NCBI RefSeq assembly: GCF_026914185.1
Contig: NC_070562.1
Span: forward strand, 930,001-994,000
DNA length: 64,000 nt
Reading direction: 5' to 3'
Source of the DNA: Puccinia triticina
Taxonomy: Eukaryota > Basidiomycota > Pucciniomycetes > Pucciniales > Pucciniaceae
The position numbers and the translations under genes are program-made. A model generated the notes under the pieces. The model worked only from the letters and a program-made list of their open reading frames with translations, was not told the DNA's origin and did not search any database. Positions 34,641 through 44,098 of the stretch are shown piece after piece (the stretch's first letter is position 1; each line of letters opens with the position of its first letter).

Positions 34641-34804
34641 CCCTTGCGGATTTCGAGACGATCTGCGGTTGAGGCGCTCTCTCTTTCGAATCCTTTATCT
34701 CAGTGTTTCTCCGGTTCTTTCTTCCGGATTTTCTTCTTCTCTGTTTGTTAGATCCTTATCTTGGACGACTCTTTCGGGCGTCGTAGGCAATTGGCTTTTT
34801 TGTT

Positions 34805-34912
34805 CGCGGAGGTTTGGAGGAACAAAAGTAAGTTCCATCCAAAGTTGCACCTCCAGGGTTTCTATCTACGAGTCTTCAAGCATTACATCTGCCACTGCTG
34901 TGAGCCACCCCG
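34805..34912 (+). repeat. Module copy 1 (leader) of inner gypsy element
   Basis: GCGGAGGTTTGGAGG, AAGTAAGTTCCATCC, TTGCACCTCC and CTGTGAGCCACCCC in order. Other copies: 37420-37530, 37820-37927, 38051-38155 and 41320-41410. Each holds two splice-donor-like words (GTAAGT, GTGAGC). Confidence 0.8.
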
Positions 34913-34970
34913 GATCCGATCGCCTATTTTTTTTTAGACTCCCCGTTTCCCTCTCCGGCTGCGTATCAAG

Positions 34971-36542
34971 ATGGAAGACTCACCAGCTGGACAACCCGCT
35001 AGTCGGCGAGTCAAGATCAAACCTCAAGACCGGTCTTTGAAGTTCATGGGCACGCGAGTTGAGGCTTTTCTTCGAGCATATGAGCTCGCGGCCGATTTGG
35101 ATGGGGCTTTGGAGGAGGATATGGTTCTTCAAGTGACGTTGTTTCTCGGCACTGAGGATCTCAAGGACGCCGTTTGGGACATGAGCCGTTACACGAGCAA
35201 ATCCTGGCCAGCGCTCAAAGAACAGATGCTCGAGCAATGGGGTCAAGTGGATCTCGTTCGGTACACGGTGGCCGACTTGCAGGCGCTTCGGGAGTCGTGG
35301 GCCGCTAAGGGAGGGGTCTCCACTCTGGATGCCTATCGGTCCTTCAAGTCCACGTTTGATGTCGTCTTATCCTATTTGATTCGGTATGCGCATCTCTCAT
35401 CGGAGGACTTAGCGGTGGATCACTTTTTCTTTGCTTTCTCTAGCGGGTTTCAGCAGCGTATGAAGACGTACCTCATTAAGGAAAAGAAGATGGTGAAGAC
35501 GCTGGATGGACGCTATTTGCTGCCGGCGCTCAAGGAGCTGCGAGCCGCTGCGAAGGCGGAGATGGAAGAGGAGGTGGCTTTCACCTCCGAAAAGGTCACC
35601 CCAGCTTCCCAGCCGGCGGCGTTGATGTTCAAAGAGTCAAATGACGTTATGATCAAGATGGAGGCCGACCGGAGGCCCAAGGAGGCGACTTCTGAGCCTA
35701 AGACTCCCGCTACGGTCGACAAAATCTCACGCATGCTTCAGTCTTTCGAGCAGCGGTTGAAGAAAGAGTTGTCTGCGAATACACCGGCTGCGTCTACTCC
35801 GTCATCATCCCGCGGACCGTTAGTCTGTTATTACTGTCATCGCGAGGGCCACGGCACGGCCCGCTGTTTCGAACTCAAGAAGGATAAGGAGGAGAAGCTG
35901 GTTGAGCAGAAAGGTACCAACTTCTTCCTCCCAAATGGTGCCTTGATTCTGTTCGACGCTTCTCGTCCGATTTGCCACGTCGTGGCATCCTTCCAACCGC
36001 AGGCCAGCTCGGCGACTACTGAATATCAAGCAGCTTGCGGGTCTTTGGATCCGTGGTATCCCCCTGCCGTGTCCTCTCAATCTTTTTCAGGCTCCTATCA
36101 ATCCGATCCAGCGCGCAAGAAGCATGAGGCCCCTAAACCTTACAAGGCCCCGGCGGTTCCATCTTCTGCTGCCCGGAAACCCCCAAAGAAAACCCCTTCA
36201 CCTAGTTCAGAATCCGAAGCCAAAGACATGGAAGTAGAACCCGAGCTTTTCGAGCGTTCGCCTGCCGCGCAGCCATCACAACCGGCACGGACGGAACCTA
36301 GTTCGGCGCCGGCGCCCGCTAAATCCGACTCGGGCCCTTCAAAAGTCAGATTTGAGAGGGGTATAGCCAAAGATCATCCAAAAGCCGTGGAAGGCATGCT
36401 CCAGAGGATTTCCGACCTCCCATTGACGGTCACAGTCGCGGAATTGTGTGCGGTTGCAGACGGTATGAAGCATTGGGTCTCAAAGCGCCGTGTGGAGGTA
36501 AACTCGGAGGATCTGAAGGTGCTTTCGGGAACGCTCATGTAG
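34971..36542 (+). CDS. Gag of inner gypsy element
   Basis: 523 residues from ATG 34971 (MEDSPAGQPASRR). The capsid-like region (VEAFLRAYELAADLDG, FLGTEDLKDAVW) is followed by one CCHC knuckle CYYCHREGHGTARC near residue 285 and a Pro/Ser/Lys-rich tail. It packages element RNA. The frame ends at TAG (36540-36542), but the same frame continues directly into protease (ESPPEEEENRLYSC), so either UAG is suppressed at low level, as in gammaretroviruses, or a sense codon mutated. Confidence 0.88.
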   Translation: MEDSPAGQPASRRVKIKPQDRSLKFMGTRVEAFLRAYELAADLDGALEEDMVLQVTLFLGTEDLKDAVWDMSRYTSKSWPALKEQMLEQWGQVDLVRYTVADLQALRESWAAKGGVSTLDAYRSFKSTFDVVLSYLIRYAHLSSEDLAVDHFFFAFSSGFQQRMKTYLIKEKKMVKTLDGRYLLPALKELRAAAKAEMEEEVAFTSEKVTPASQPAALMFKESNDVMIKMEADRRPKEATSEPKTPATVDKISRMLQSFEQRLKKELSANTPAASTPSSSRGPLVCYYCHREGHGTARCFELKKDKEEKLVEQKGTNFFLPNGALILFDASRPICHVVASFQPQASSATTEYQAACGSLDPWYPPAVSSQSFSGSYQSDPARKKHEAPKPYKAPAVPSSAARKPPKKTPSPSSESEAKDMEVEPELFERSPAAQPSQPARTEPSSAPAPAKSDSGPSKVRFERGIAKDHPKAVEGMLQRISDLPLTVTVAELCAVADGMKHWVSKRRVEVNSEDLKVLSGTLM

Positions 36543-37082
36543 GAGTCTCCGCCTGAAGAGGAAGAGAATCGTTTGTATTCCTGCCCGCTGGGGTATCTAC
36601 CCTGTTTGCTTGGCGAGGACAAAGGCAATGCTACACCCTTGGTGGATTCAGGCTCCCAGTTGAATCTAATCTCAGATGCTAAGGCGACGAAACTGAACCT
36701 TAGTCCTCGAGTGAATTTCAGTTCTGCCGTGTACGGCATAGGTAACCAGGCCTGCAAGCTGGTCGGAGTCGCGGAGGACGTTCCCATCAAGATTGGAAAA
36801 ACGGTGATGGGCACCTGCCATTTTTGGATCACTCGGATGGACGGCCCCGTCATTCTTGGACGACCGTTTCTCATGGATTTCAATGTCACTTTAGAATATG
36901 GGGGACATTTTGGCAAGAAGATTCTCCTTCCGGATTCCAACGGTCGGCGCATCGAAATTTCGCTCTGTTCCCTTGACACTGGACGTTGGGAGCGCGACTT
37001 CCCTGGCAGCGGTTGTAAGGCGATTCTAACCCGCAAGGGAAAAGCACGGGAGGATCCCGTTGAAGGCCGGCATTTTTTATAG
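36543..37082 (+). CDS. Aspartic protease of inner gypsy element (read after UAG)
   Basis: In frame with gag behind the UAG. Retropepsin motif TPLVDSGSQLNLIS, later VILGRPFLMDF (the hydrophobic-Gly flap partner). It would cleave the polyprotein. The frame ends at TAG 37080-37082, immediately behind the slippery heptamer. No ATG near the start, which favours read-through or a fused precursor over separate initiation. Confidence 0.82.
   Translation, partial: ESPPEEEENRLYSCPLGYLPCLLGEDKGNATPLVDSGSQLNLISDAKATKLNLSPRVNFSSAVYGIGNQACKLVGVAEDVPIKIGKTVMGTCHFWITRMDGPVILGRPFLMDFNVTLEYGGHFGKKILLPDSNGRRIEISLCSLDTGRWERDFPGSGCKAILTRKGKAREDPVEGRHFL
37073..37079 (+). promoter_or_regulatory. -1 frameshift slippery heptamer T TTT TTA
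   Basis: In the protease frame the codons are CAT TTT TTA TAG. Slipping back one base after TTA gives ATA GAT CAA GTT, exactly the pol frame, which is open from there. The heptamer is of the X XXY YYZ class that directs -1 frameshifting. A stem TAGAT-c-AAGT with ACTT-a-ATCTA could form just downstream (37080-37117), but with no spacer it is weak support. Confidence 0.7.
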
Positions 37083-40000
37083 ATCAAGTTGTTTTGGAAA
37101 GCGGCGGACTTAATCTAGAGTCTCGCAGTCCTGTCGTGGAGTCAACTATTAATTCAGAGTCTCACAGTCCGACTTCTTTCTTTTCTTTATCATCTTCTCA
37201 AAATCAACAAATCCAAAAACAATTAAAAACTCCTGAAAAATTTAAAAACATTTCGTTCAGCTTTGATTCTTGGTCATCTAGCCTTTTCAAAACTCATCTT
37301 GAATTCTGTAAATCACGATCAGTTTTGTCATCAAGTTTCCTGTCGAGCTCAAGATCTCAAGATTCATTATTGGCGCGCGTTGGACGTGGACCAGGCGGGA
37401 AGGAGGAAACAGGGCTTTTGTGGAGGTCTGGAGAGATAGAAGTAAGTTCTCTCCATAGATGCACCTCCGGGCAAGATGCCACCTTTGTTGCCAAAAACCC
37501 TACTTCAGCCACACTCGTGAGCCACCCCCATTCTTCGATCCTACTTCCCATTCTAGGTGGCTTTTCATCCCATTCGGCACGTCTCCGCAATGAGAATAAA
37601 CTACCTACGGAATTACGTCTCCGCAACAAGAATAAACTTGTCCTGCCCATTGTGGACCTCCGTAATGAGGTTAATCTAGTTCCGTCTTTTGAGACCCTCC
37701 GCAATGAGGCTAAACTTCCGAGCCTCCGCGACGAGGGAAAACTAAAGATCCTCTGGGATGAGGTGAAACTATCATCTCTGAAAACAGAGACCCGGACGGA
37801 TTGGAAGGAGTTGGGTATTCCGTGGAGGCTGGGGGATGCAAAAGTAAGTTCCACCCATAGTTGCACCTCCGGGCTCGGTACTCCTTCATCGTCAAAAGCA
37901 TTACATGCCACCGCTGTGAGCCGCACCCCTTGCTTTGGTTTTTTGGACTCCCTAGGTGGCGTGGCGAGCTTGAAGGCCCTTCTCCGTAACAAGGATAAAC
38001 TATCTGTCTATCGGTTGGCTTGCGAGGGAGGGCAGGCGGAATTTGGTATTCCGCGGAGGCTTGGAGGAACAGAAGTAAGTTCCATCCATAGTTGCACCTC
38101 CAAGGGTCTATCTACACGTCTTCAAAACCCTACTTCAGCCACTCTCGTGAGCCATAAGCTTTTTTTCGGTTCCTCCTTCTTAGAGAAAGCGGCTTTTGAA
38201 ACTGTCGAGGAGCACCGGAATTGGAGGCTACTGGAGCGAGGGCTTGGCAATCGTGCTCAACTGGATCTAGCCGACTCATGGAAGAAGGGCGAGCTTCTCA
38301 CGTTCGCCGCCAAATATAAACCAGTGGCGCGCAAGGTCAAGCCCGTGAATCAACCGATGCCTCAGAGTCTCAATCCCCCGCTGCAAAGACCCGCTTTGTC
38401 CCGCAACCCGTATCGCGGTCTTCCTAGATCTCTTGCTAGTTCGTTCGTGCCGCGTGGTCAAGTTACGGAGGAGAGTCTCCAGGTGGTCAATTTCGGACTG
38501 TCTGGATGGCTGTGGCCTGCGGAGTTGGACCTGATCAAAAATGTTCTAGCGGAGCGAGGCTCGGCCATTGCTTTCAACGAGTCTCAGCGGGGCCTTCTCA
38601 AAGAATCTTATGGGCTCCCCTACATAATTCCCGTGGTGGAGCACGAGCCGTGGCAGAAGAAGAATATTCCCATCCCGGCTGCCAAGATGGAAGAGTTCAT
38701 TAAGATCGTCCGGGAACGTGAGCGCAATGGCCTGTACGAGCAGTCGACCTCGAGTTACACCAGCCCGGTGTTTTGCGTCCTCAAAAGTAATGGCAAACTG
38801 CGAATTGTCCACGACTTGCAACCCTTGAACAAGGTCACCATTAAGGACGCCGGAGTACCTCCGGCGACAGAAGAATTCGTAGAATCTTTCTCTGGGCGTG
38901 CGTGCTACGGTCTCGGGGATATTATGGGCGGCTATGATGAGCGCGCTCTGCATCCCATTTCCCGCCCTCTTACGACATTCGACACGCCGCTGGGACGCTT
39001 CCAGCTGACAAGACTCCCGCAGGGTGCAACGAATTCCGTTGCGGTGTACCAGGCTCAAATGGTTTGGATCCTTCAAGACGAGATTCCGGATCATGCGGGC
39101 ATCTTCATAGACGACGGGGGCATCAAGGGCCCGACCTCGGATTACAATAATGAAGCTTTGAGTTGGCATCCTGGGATTCGTCGTTTCATTTGGGAGTACG
39201 CGGAAACCCTTGAGCGCATCTTTTTTTGTATTGAAGAGTCTGGTCTCACGGTCTCGGCATCCAAGCTGGCAGCGTGCGTTCCGGCGCTGGAAATCGTAGG
39301 CCACGTTGTCTGTAAAGAGGGCCGGCGTATGGCGAAGACCAAGATCAATAAAATTCTATCCTGGCCAACTCCGGTGAATGCGACGGAGGTGCGCGGATTT
39401 TTGGGTGTGGTGGTGTACGTTAGAATCTTCATCCCCCATCTGTCTCAGATTTGTTTGCCGCTTCGCCGTCTGACACGCAAGGACGTGTATTTTGTCTGGA
39501 CGGAGGATTGCGGGGAGGCGTTTGAGGATTTGAAGCGCATCGTAGGACAAGACATTGTGCTCGTCAAGATTAATTATGGACTCAATGCAGGGAAGATCAA
39601 GCTAGCGGTTGACTCAAGCTTTCAGGCGGTTGGGGCGGTCCTCTTTCAGGAGGACTCGAATGGTCTGGATCGCCCAGCTCTGTATGAATCTCTCCTCTTT
39701 TCTGACGTGGGATCGCGCTATTCCCAATCAAAACTCGAGCTTTGTGGTGTTGCGCGCATCCTCAAGAAACTCCAGACAATCCTATGGGGCCAGCATTTCG
39801 AGCTTCAGGTCGACGCCCAATCTCTCATTCGAATGATTAATGCGCCTAGTCTCCCTAACGCCCCCATGACGCGCTGGGTAATGTTCATCCATCTGTTTTT
39901 GTTTGATATTGTTCACCGGCCGGGCAAGTCGTTTACTATGCCGGATGGGCTCTCACGGCGTCCTCAAGGCGATGATGATTTGGATCCCCCCTCCTCTGTG

Positions 40001-41328
40001 TTCGACGAAGACACCCCCCACGTTCGCCCATTGCATTCCTTTGCTGTTGATGCGACCACGGGTTATTCCGGGTATCAGGAGGGATTTTGGCGAAGCATGG
40101 AGGATTTTTTGGCTACGCTGACGCGGCCCAAGGGCATGGAAGCGTGGGAATTTCGCGCTCTGAAGCGGCGATCTGTCGATTTCTTCTTGCAAGCTGGTCG
40201 CCTCATGAAGCGGGGTAGTCCGCTGCCACGCATTGTGGTCACCATCCCGGCTAAACAGGATTCTATTCTCGAGAAGCTCCATGAAGACCTTGGACACCGA
40301 GGCACGGTGGAGACCTATCAGCGAGTTTCCGAGCGGTTCTGGTGGCCATCACTTAAGCAATCAGTTGAGCGCTGGTGCCGGAGCTGTGAACCATGCCAGA
40401 AAAAGGATCTAAGGCGCCCTCAGGAGCTACGCTATCCGACAGGTGAGTCTACGGTGTTTGGGCGCGTTGCGATGGACGCGGTACATCTTAAGGCAAGTGG
40501 AGCCAAGTTTTTGATTGTGGCGCGCGATGACTTCACCGGCTGGGTGGAGGCGAAAATCCTTAACAACCTCACGTCAGAAGCGGTGGCAGCCTTCCTTCAA
40601 GAAAATTGGACCATGAGATACGGGCTAGCGCGATCCTATTCCACCGATGGCGGATCAGAATTCGGTGGCGCGCTAGCGGAAATGCTTCGCGCGTTACCGG
40701 GGCAACACCGAGTCTCAACTCCTTATTACCCAGAAGGTCAGGGTATGGTCGAGCGTGGGCATGGGCCCCTGAAGTCTGCGTTAGTCAAGTTGGCCGGCGA
40801 AAGCGGTAAAAACTGTCGCAAGTATCTACCGTTGGTGCTTTTTTCCGATCGGATTTCTACCAAGAGGACGACTGGCTATTCACCTTATGAGCTAGTCTTT
40901 GGTCAGCGGGCGGTGCTACCCTTGGACCTCGAGATCAAATCATATCTGGGCGTCGACTGGGACGCAGTCGAGGACACCTCGGATCTTCTCGTCGCGCGCT
41001 CCCGTCAATTGGAACGCGGGGTATTGCTTACAAGAAGCTGATGGACGCGCGCGGCGATTCCTTGCGCTACTGGGAAGAGAAACACTCGTCAAGAATTCGC
41101 GAACCTCTCAAGCCTGGCGATCGAGTGCTCGCCTTCAACAGGTCTTTGGAGACGCAGTGGGGGCAGTTGTTTTCCCACCGCTGGAACGGCCCCTACCGCA
41201 TCGTGAAGCAGGTTCCCGGCGGCTCCTATGTTCTTGCGGAGCTTGACGGCACGGAGTTGAAAAGGCGTTTTGCTGCGGATCAGGTAAAAAGGTTTTATTC
41301 TTGTGAGGACTTTCCTGACCAGAAGTAA
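37080..41328 (+). pseudogene. Pol of inner gypsy element (RT, RNase H, integrase), one frameshift
   Basis: After the slippery site about 400 residues form a spacer of repeats: VSS.H.CTS...SATLVSH three times and LRNExKL several times. RT follows (LRIVHDLQPLN, GLGDIMGGYD, RLPQGATNS, FIDDGG with FIDD as catalytic box), RNase H (KLAVDSSFQAVGAV, ELCG, QVDAQSL) and integrase (H..H..CRSCEPC; D in VAMDAVHL, D in STDGGSEF, E in GMVERGHGPLK). All catalytic residues look intact. Near 41023 the frame shifts by one base (ERGVLL to AYKKLMDARGD), and the end, with WNGPYRIVKQV, is read to 41328. The stop TAA lies inside module copy 5. Confidence 0.85.
37420..38155 (+). repeat. Module copies 2-4 and LRNExKL repeats in pol spacer
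   Basis: Copies at 37420-37530, 37820-37927 and 38051-38155 share AAGTAAGTT, TTGCACCTCC, TTCAGCCAC and GTGAGCC with the leader copy. Between 37585 and 37780 and near 37982 a 30-45 base unit CTCCGCAAYGAG.TAAACT repeats. Here the modules are translated. Confidence 0.8.
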
Positions 41329-41410
41329 GTTCCTCTCCTGGTATGCACTTCCCGGGTAGCTACTACCTTCATTCGTCAAAACCCTACTTCTTGCCACACT
41401 CGTGAGCATT
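41320..41410 (+). repeat. Module copy 5 (3' end of pol)
   Basis: GACCAGAAGTAAGTTCC...CAAAACCCTACTTC...CACACTCGTGAGC. The pol stop codon TAA is the one inside AAGTAAGT. Confidence 0.75.
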
Positions 41411-41544
41411 GCGTCGGCGCCCGGTTTTCTCCCCTTTTTGTCTTTAGGATCCTTCCCCCCTTCTTTTTTTTCTTTTCTTTCCTTTTCTTTAGTGCACGGA
41501 TGGAAGACGAGCAGTCTAGGGACAGACTGCAAGCGTGGTGGAGA

Positions 41545-42290
41545 TGTGGTGGCTATTTACGTGGTGCCCGTGGCGCGGCTGATTTCTCAAGCTTTCAGAT
41601 GTCAAGACATCAGCTCGCGGGTCCTCAAGATCAATCAGCGCGCGTCGCGCGCGGTGGAATCATCAAGCCGTTTCAGGACCAGCGGCTTCCTTCCGGCGGA
41701 TTTTCTTTCTTTTGGCTCCTTGATCTTATTTTCTTAGATGTTTGTTACTCCTCCTTTTTCTTCCTTTGTTGTTTCAATTCTTCTTTCATGTTGTCTCCTC
41801 TTTTGTTTCATACTGCGCGCGTTGGATGGTTAGAGTGTGGTGGGTTGGTTTTTTTTCTTAGCCTTTTAGTTGTTGTGTCCTTTCCTTTTCAGTTGTGGCG
41901 CGCGGGTGGTTGTGATGACCTGTCACAAGATTGTCATCATCCCTGAAGTTTAAGTTCTTCGGAGCTTAGGCGGAGGGGACGGCATGAGACTTTGTCTGAA
42001 CCCAAATTTTATCAGATCATCTCGTCACTTTGAATCAGAAAGCTTATTGATCCTAGTTCAGATATACTCGCAGGGTTTCTGAGTCATTCCTCTCAGCCTG
42101 CGCCGATCCTTTCCCCTCTTATTTTAGATCACGTTTCCCGGCCCAGTTCGCCGGCGGCTTCTCTCAGATCCTCAACAAAACAAATTACCGCCAACGGGAA
42201 TCTACCCCCCGTTGTCTCATAACAAATCCCCCCCCAAAACTTCCGCTGTTACTCGAATCCTAGAATCTCCCTCGGACCACCTCGAAGGCA
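41545..42290 (+). repeat. 3' LTR of inner gypsy element
   Basis: 746 bp; same borders as the 5' LTR (TGTGGTGGC...CTCGAAGGCA). Confidence 0.9.
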
Positions 42291-43169
42291 GGGGGTTTTT
42301 GCTTTGGTCAGGTCGTGTAGAGGTCTGGTCTTCCCTGAGAAGTGGTCAATGAACCGGCGGTAAAAGTTGGAGAATCCAATGAACCGCTGAAGTTCCGTAA
42401 CGTTCTGCGGTGCGGGCCACTCCGTCACCGCCTTCACTTTTGCGGGGTCCATTCTAATCCGGTTACACACAATTAAGAGTCCAAGATGTTCCACCTCCAG
42501 TTTCGAAAATTCACATTTCTCCGGTTTCAGCCATAATTGATGCTTGCTCAGGGTCTCCAGGATTCCGTTGACCGCCGCCGTGTGATCGGAGCCTTTCTGT
42601 GTGTATACCATCATGTCATCCAGGTATGCGGCGGTGTCCTTTCCAATCCATCCAAGGAGAATGTCCTGCATGAAGTATTGAAAGTATCCCGGCGCTCCTG
42701 TGGGTCCAAACGGCATGGTGAGCGGAGCAAATTGCCCCGCCTTACAGATGAACGCTAGCTTATCCTCATCTCCCTCCGCCACTCGGAGGTTTCCGTAGGC
42801 GTTGCGGAGGTCCAGCTTTGTGAAGGTGTCGGCGTCTAGCAGGCTGTCAACCAGGTCCATGGTCAGCAGAAGGGGGTAGCGGTTCTTCACTGTCAGTGCG
42901 TTGAGTTTTTGGTAGTCAAAACAGGGGCAAAGGTTTCCGTCCTTCTTTCCGGTGAATAGAACTGGGGCCGCCCATGGTGACGTGGTCCGCCGGATTGTTC
43001 CGCTGGCCAGTCCTTCCGCAATCAGTGTGTCGAGTGCCTGGTTCTCCGCCGGTGAAAGCGGAATGATCTGGCTTGCTTGTGGTGTGGCTCCGAGGACTAG
43101 GTCAACACGGAAGTCATACTTTCTTCGTGGCGGTAGGCTCTTAGCGCTGGATTTCCGGAACATGTCGAT
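42291..43169 (-). pseudogene. Reverse transcriptase of chromodomain gypsy element
   Basis: Minus strand: FIDMFRKSSAKSLPPRRKYD, SPWAAPVLFTGKKDG, FTKLDLRNAYGNLRV (motif A), MPFGPTGAPGYFQ, AYLDDMMVYT (motif C) and TELQRFIGFSNFYRRFI. It stops being gypsy at KAKTP where the inner element begins. A TGA at 43170-43172 separates it from the protease in the same frame. Confidence 0.88.
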
Positions 43170-43172
43170 GAA

Positions 43173-44098
43173 TCAATGGTAGCACTGCGGGACAAGTTCC
43201 TCGACAGTCCGTGTTGCAATAGCGGCCTTTCCCGCCGCTGCTAGCCGGGCGGAGGTCAACCACGATGTCTTGGCGGCGCTAATCTCTGCAGTGTACAGTT
43301 CTAGGAGAGAAAGGGGCTTGCCAGCTGCTTCGGAAAATGATTGCGGAGAAACTTTATTGGACTCACATTGCGGGGGTGGTAAAATACACACCCCCTCGTC
43401 ACAAATCCTAGCTTTCCCCATCATGGGCCCTTGGCCCTCTGTTGAGGATGTTTGCGGAGTGTACAATACCGCCAAAGTGGTAGCAAAATTGTTGGCGGGG
43501 TTGGCGGGGTTCCATTCCAGCTGCGGGGGGGCGGGATTCCAGTCAGGGTGCGGAGTACTATCTACGGGGAGAAAAAGCTTGCCAGCCGTTTCAGGGAGTA
43601 TGGAAGGGGGTAGTCTATTGAACTCACATTGCGGGGGCGGTAAAACACACACCCCCTTGTCACGAATCCTAGCTTTCCCCATCATGGGCCCTTGGCCCTC
43701 TGTTGAGGATGTTTTTGGAGTGGACGAAGCTGCGGAGGCAGCTGCAATGTCGGAGTGGTCGGAGGGGAGTGTGCGGGTGGTCCAGTCAATTTGGTGTCCG
43801 TGTTTGCGGATCCATGGCATCCCAAGGATGCCGTCGTACATGTCTTTCAGTCGGGTGATGATGAATTTTGAAGGGCAGGGTTCTTCATTCAGGGTCAGGT
43901 CAATCTCATATGCCGCTTGGGATGTGGATCCATCAAATCCTGACACTGTCCGCCTTGAGGCGGTGGCGTTGCGGAGTAATCCCGCCGCGGCGGCATAGGA
44001 CTCACTCAACACATCATGGGTCGCTCCGGAATCAATCAAAAAGGAGGCAGGGGGTAAGGGGTTCTGGGGTGTGGCTCTGGGAGTTGTGATGGTGCGAG
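43173..44098 (-). pseudogene. Protease region of chromodomain gypsy element with internal duplication
   Basis: FLIDSGATHDVLSESYAAAAG is the retropepsin active site. The following linker contains TSSTEGQGPMMGKARI..GVC twice, 87 codons (261 bp) apart, an in-frame duplication. Reading from the gag side (FISCT) continues over the hAT target site into RTITTPRATPQNP. Confidence 0.82.

Larger units (their letters stand above)
33779..42290 (+). mobile_element. Ty3/gypsy element with gag-UAG-pro and -1 slippery site
   Basis: LTRs 33779-34523 and 41545-42290 (about 12 substitutions and one indel) bound a plus-strand element of 8.5 kb. Order: leader with antisense tRNA-Tyr match, gag, UAG, protease, slippery heptamer, pol (long spacer, RT, RNase H, integrase). 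It lies inside the RT-RNase H region of the host gypsy. Flanking pentamers are GGCGG and GGGGG, not a clean duplication, and about 100 codons of host RNase H are absent at the site. Confidence 0.9.

Noticed and set aside
34585..34720. Possible minus-strand tRNA-Tyr gene
   Set aside because: Only the 3' half is recognisable; no matching 5' acceptor strand (CCCCCGA) lies upstream, and the complement of CCA is present, so a primer-derived sequence is more likely than a gene.
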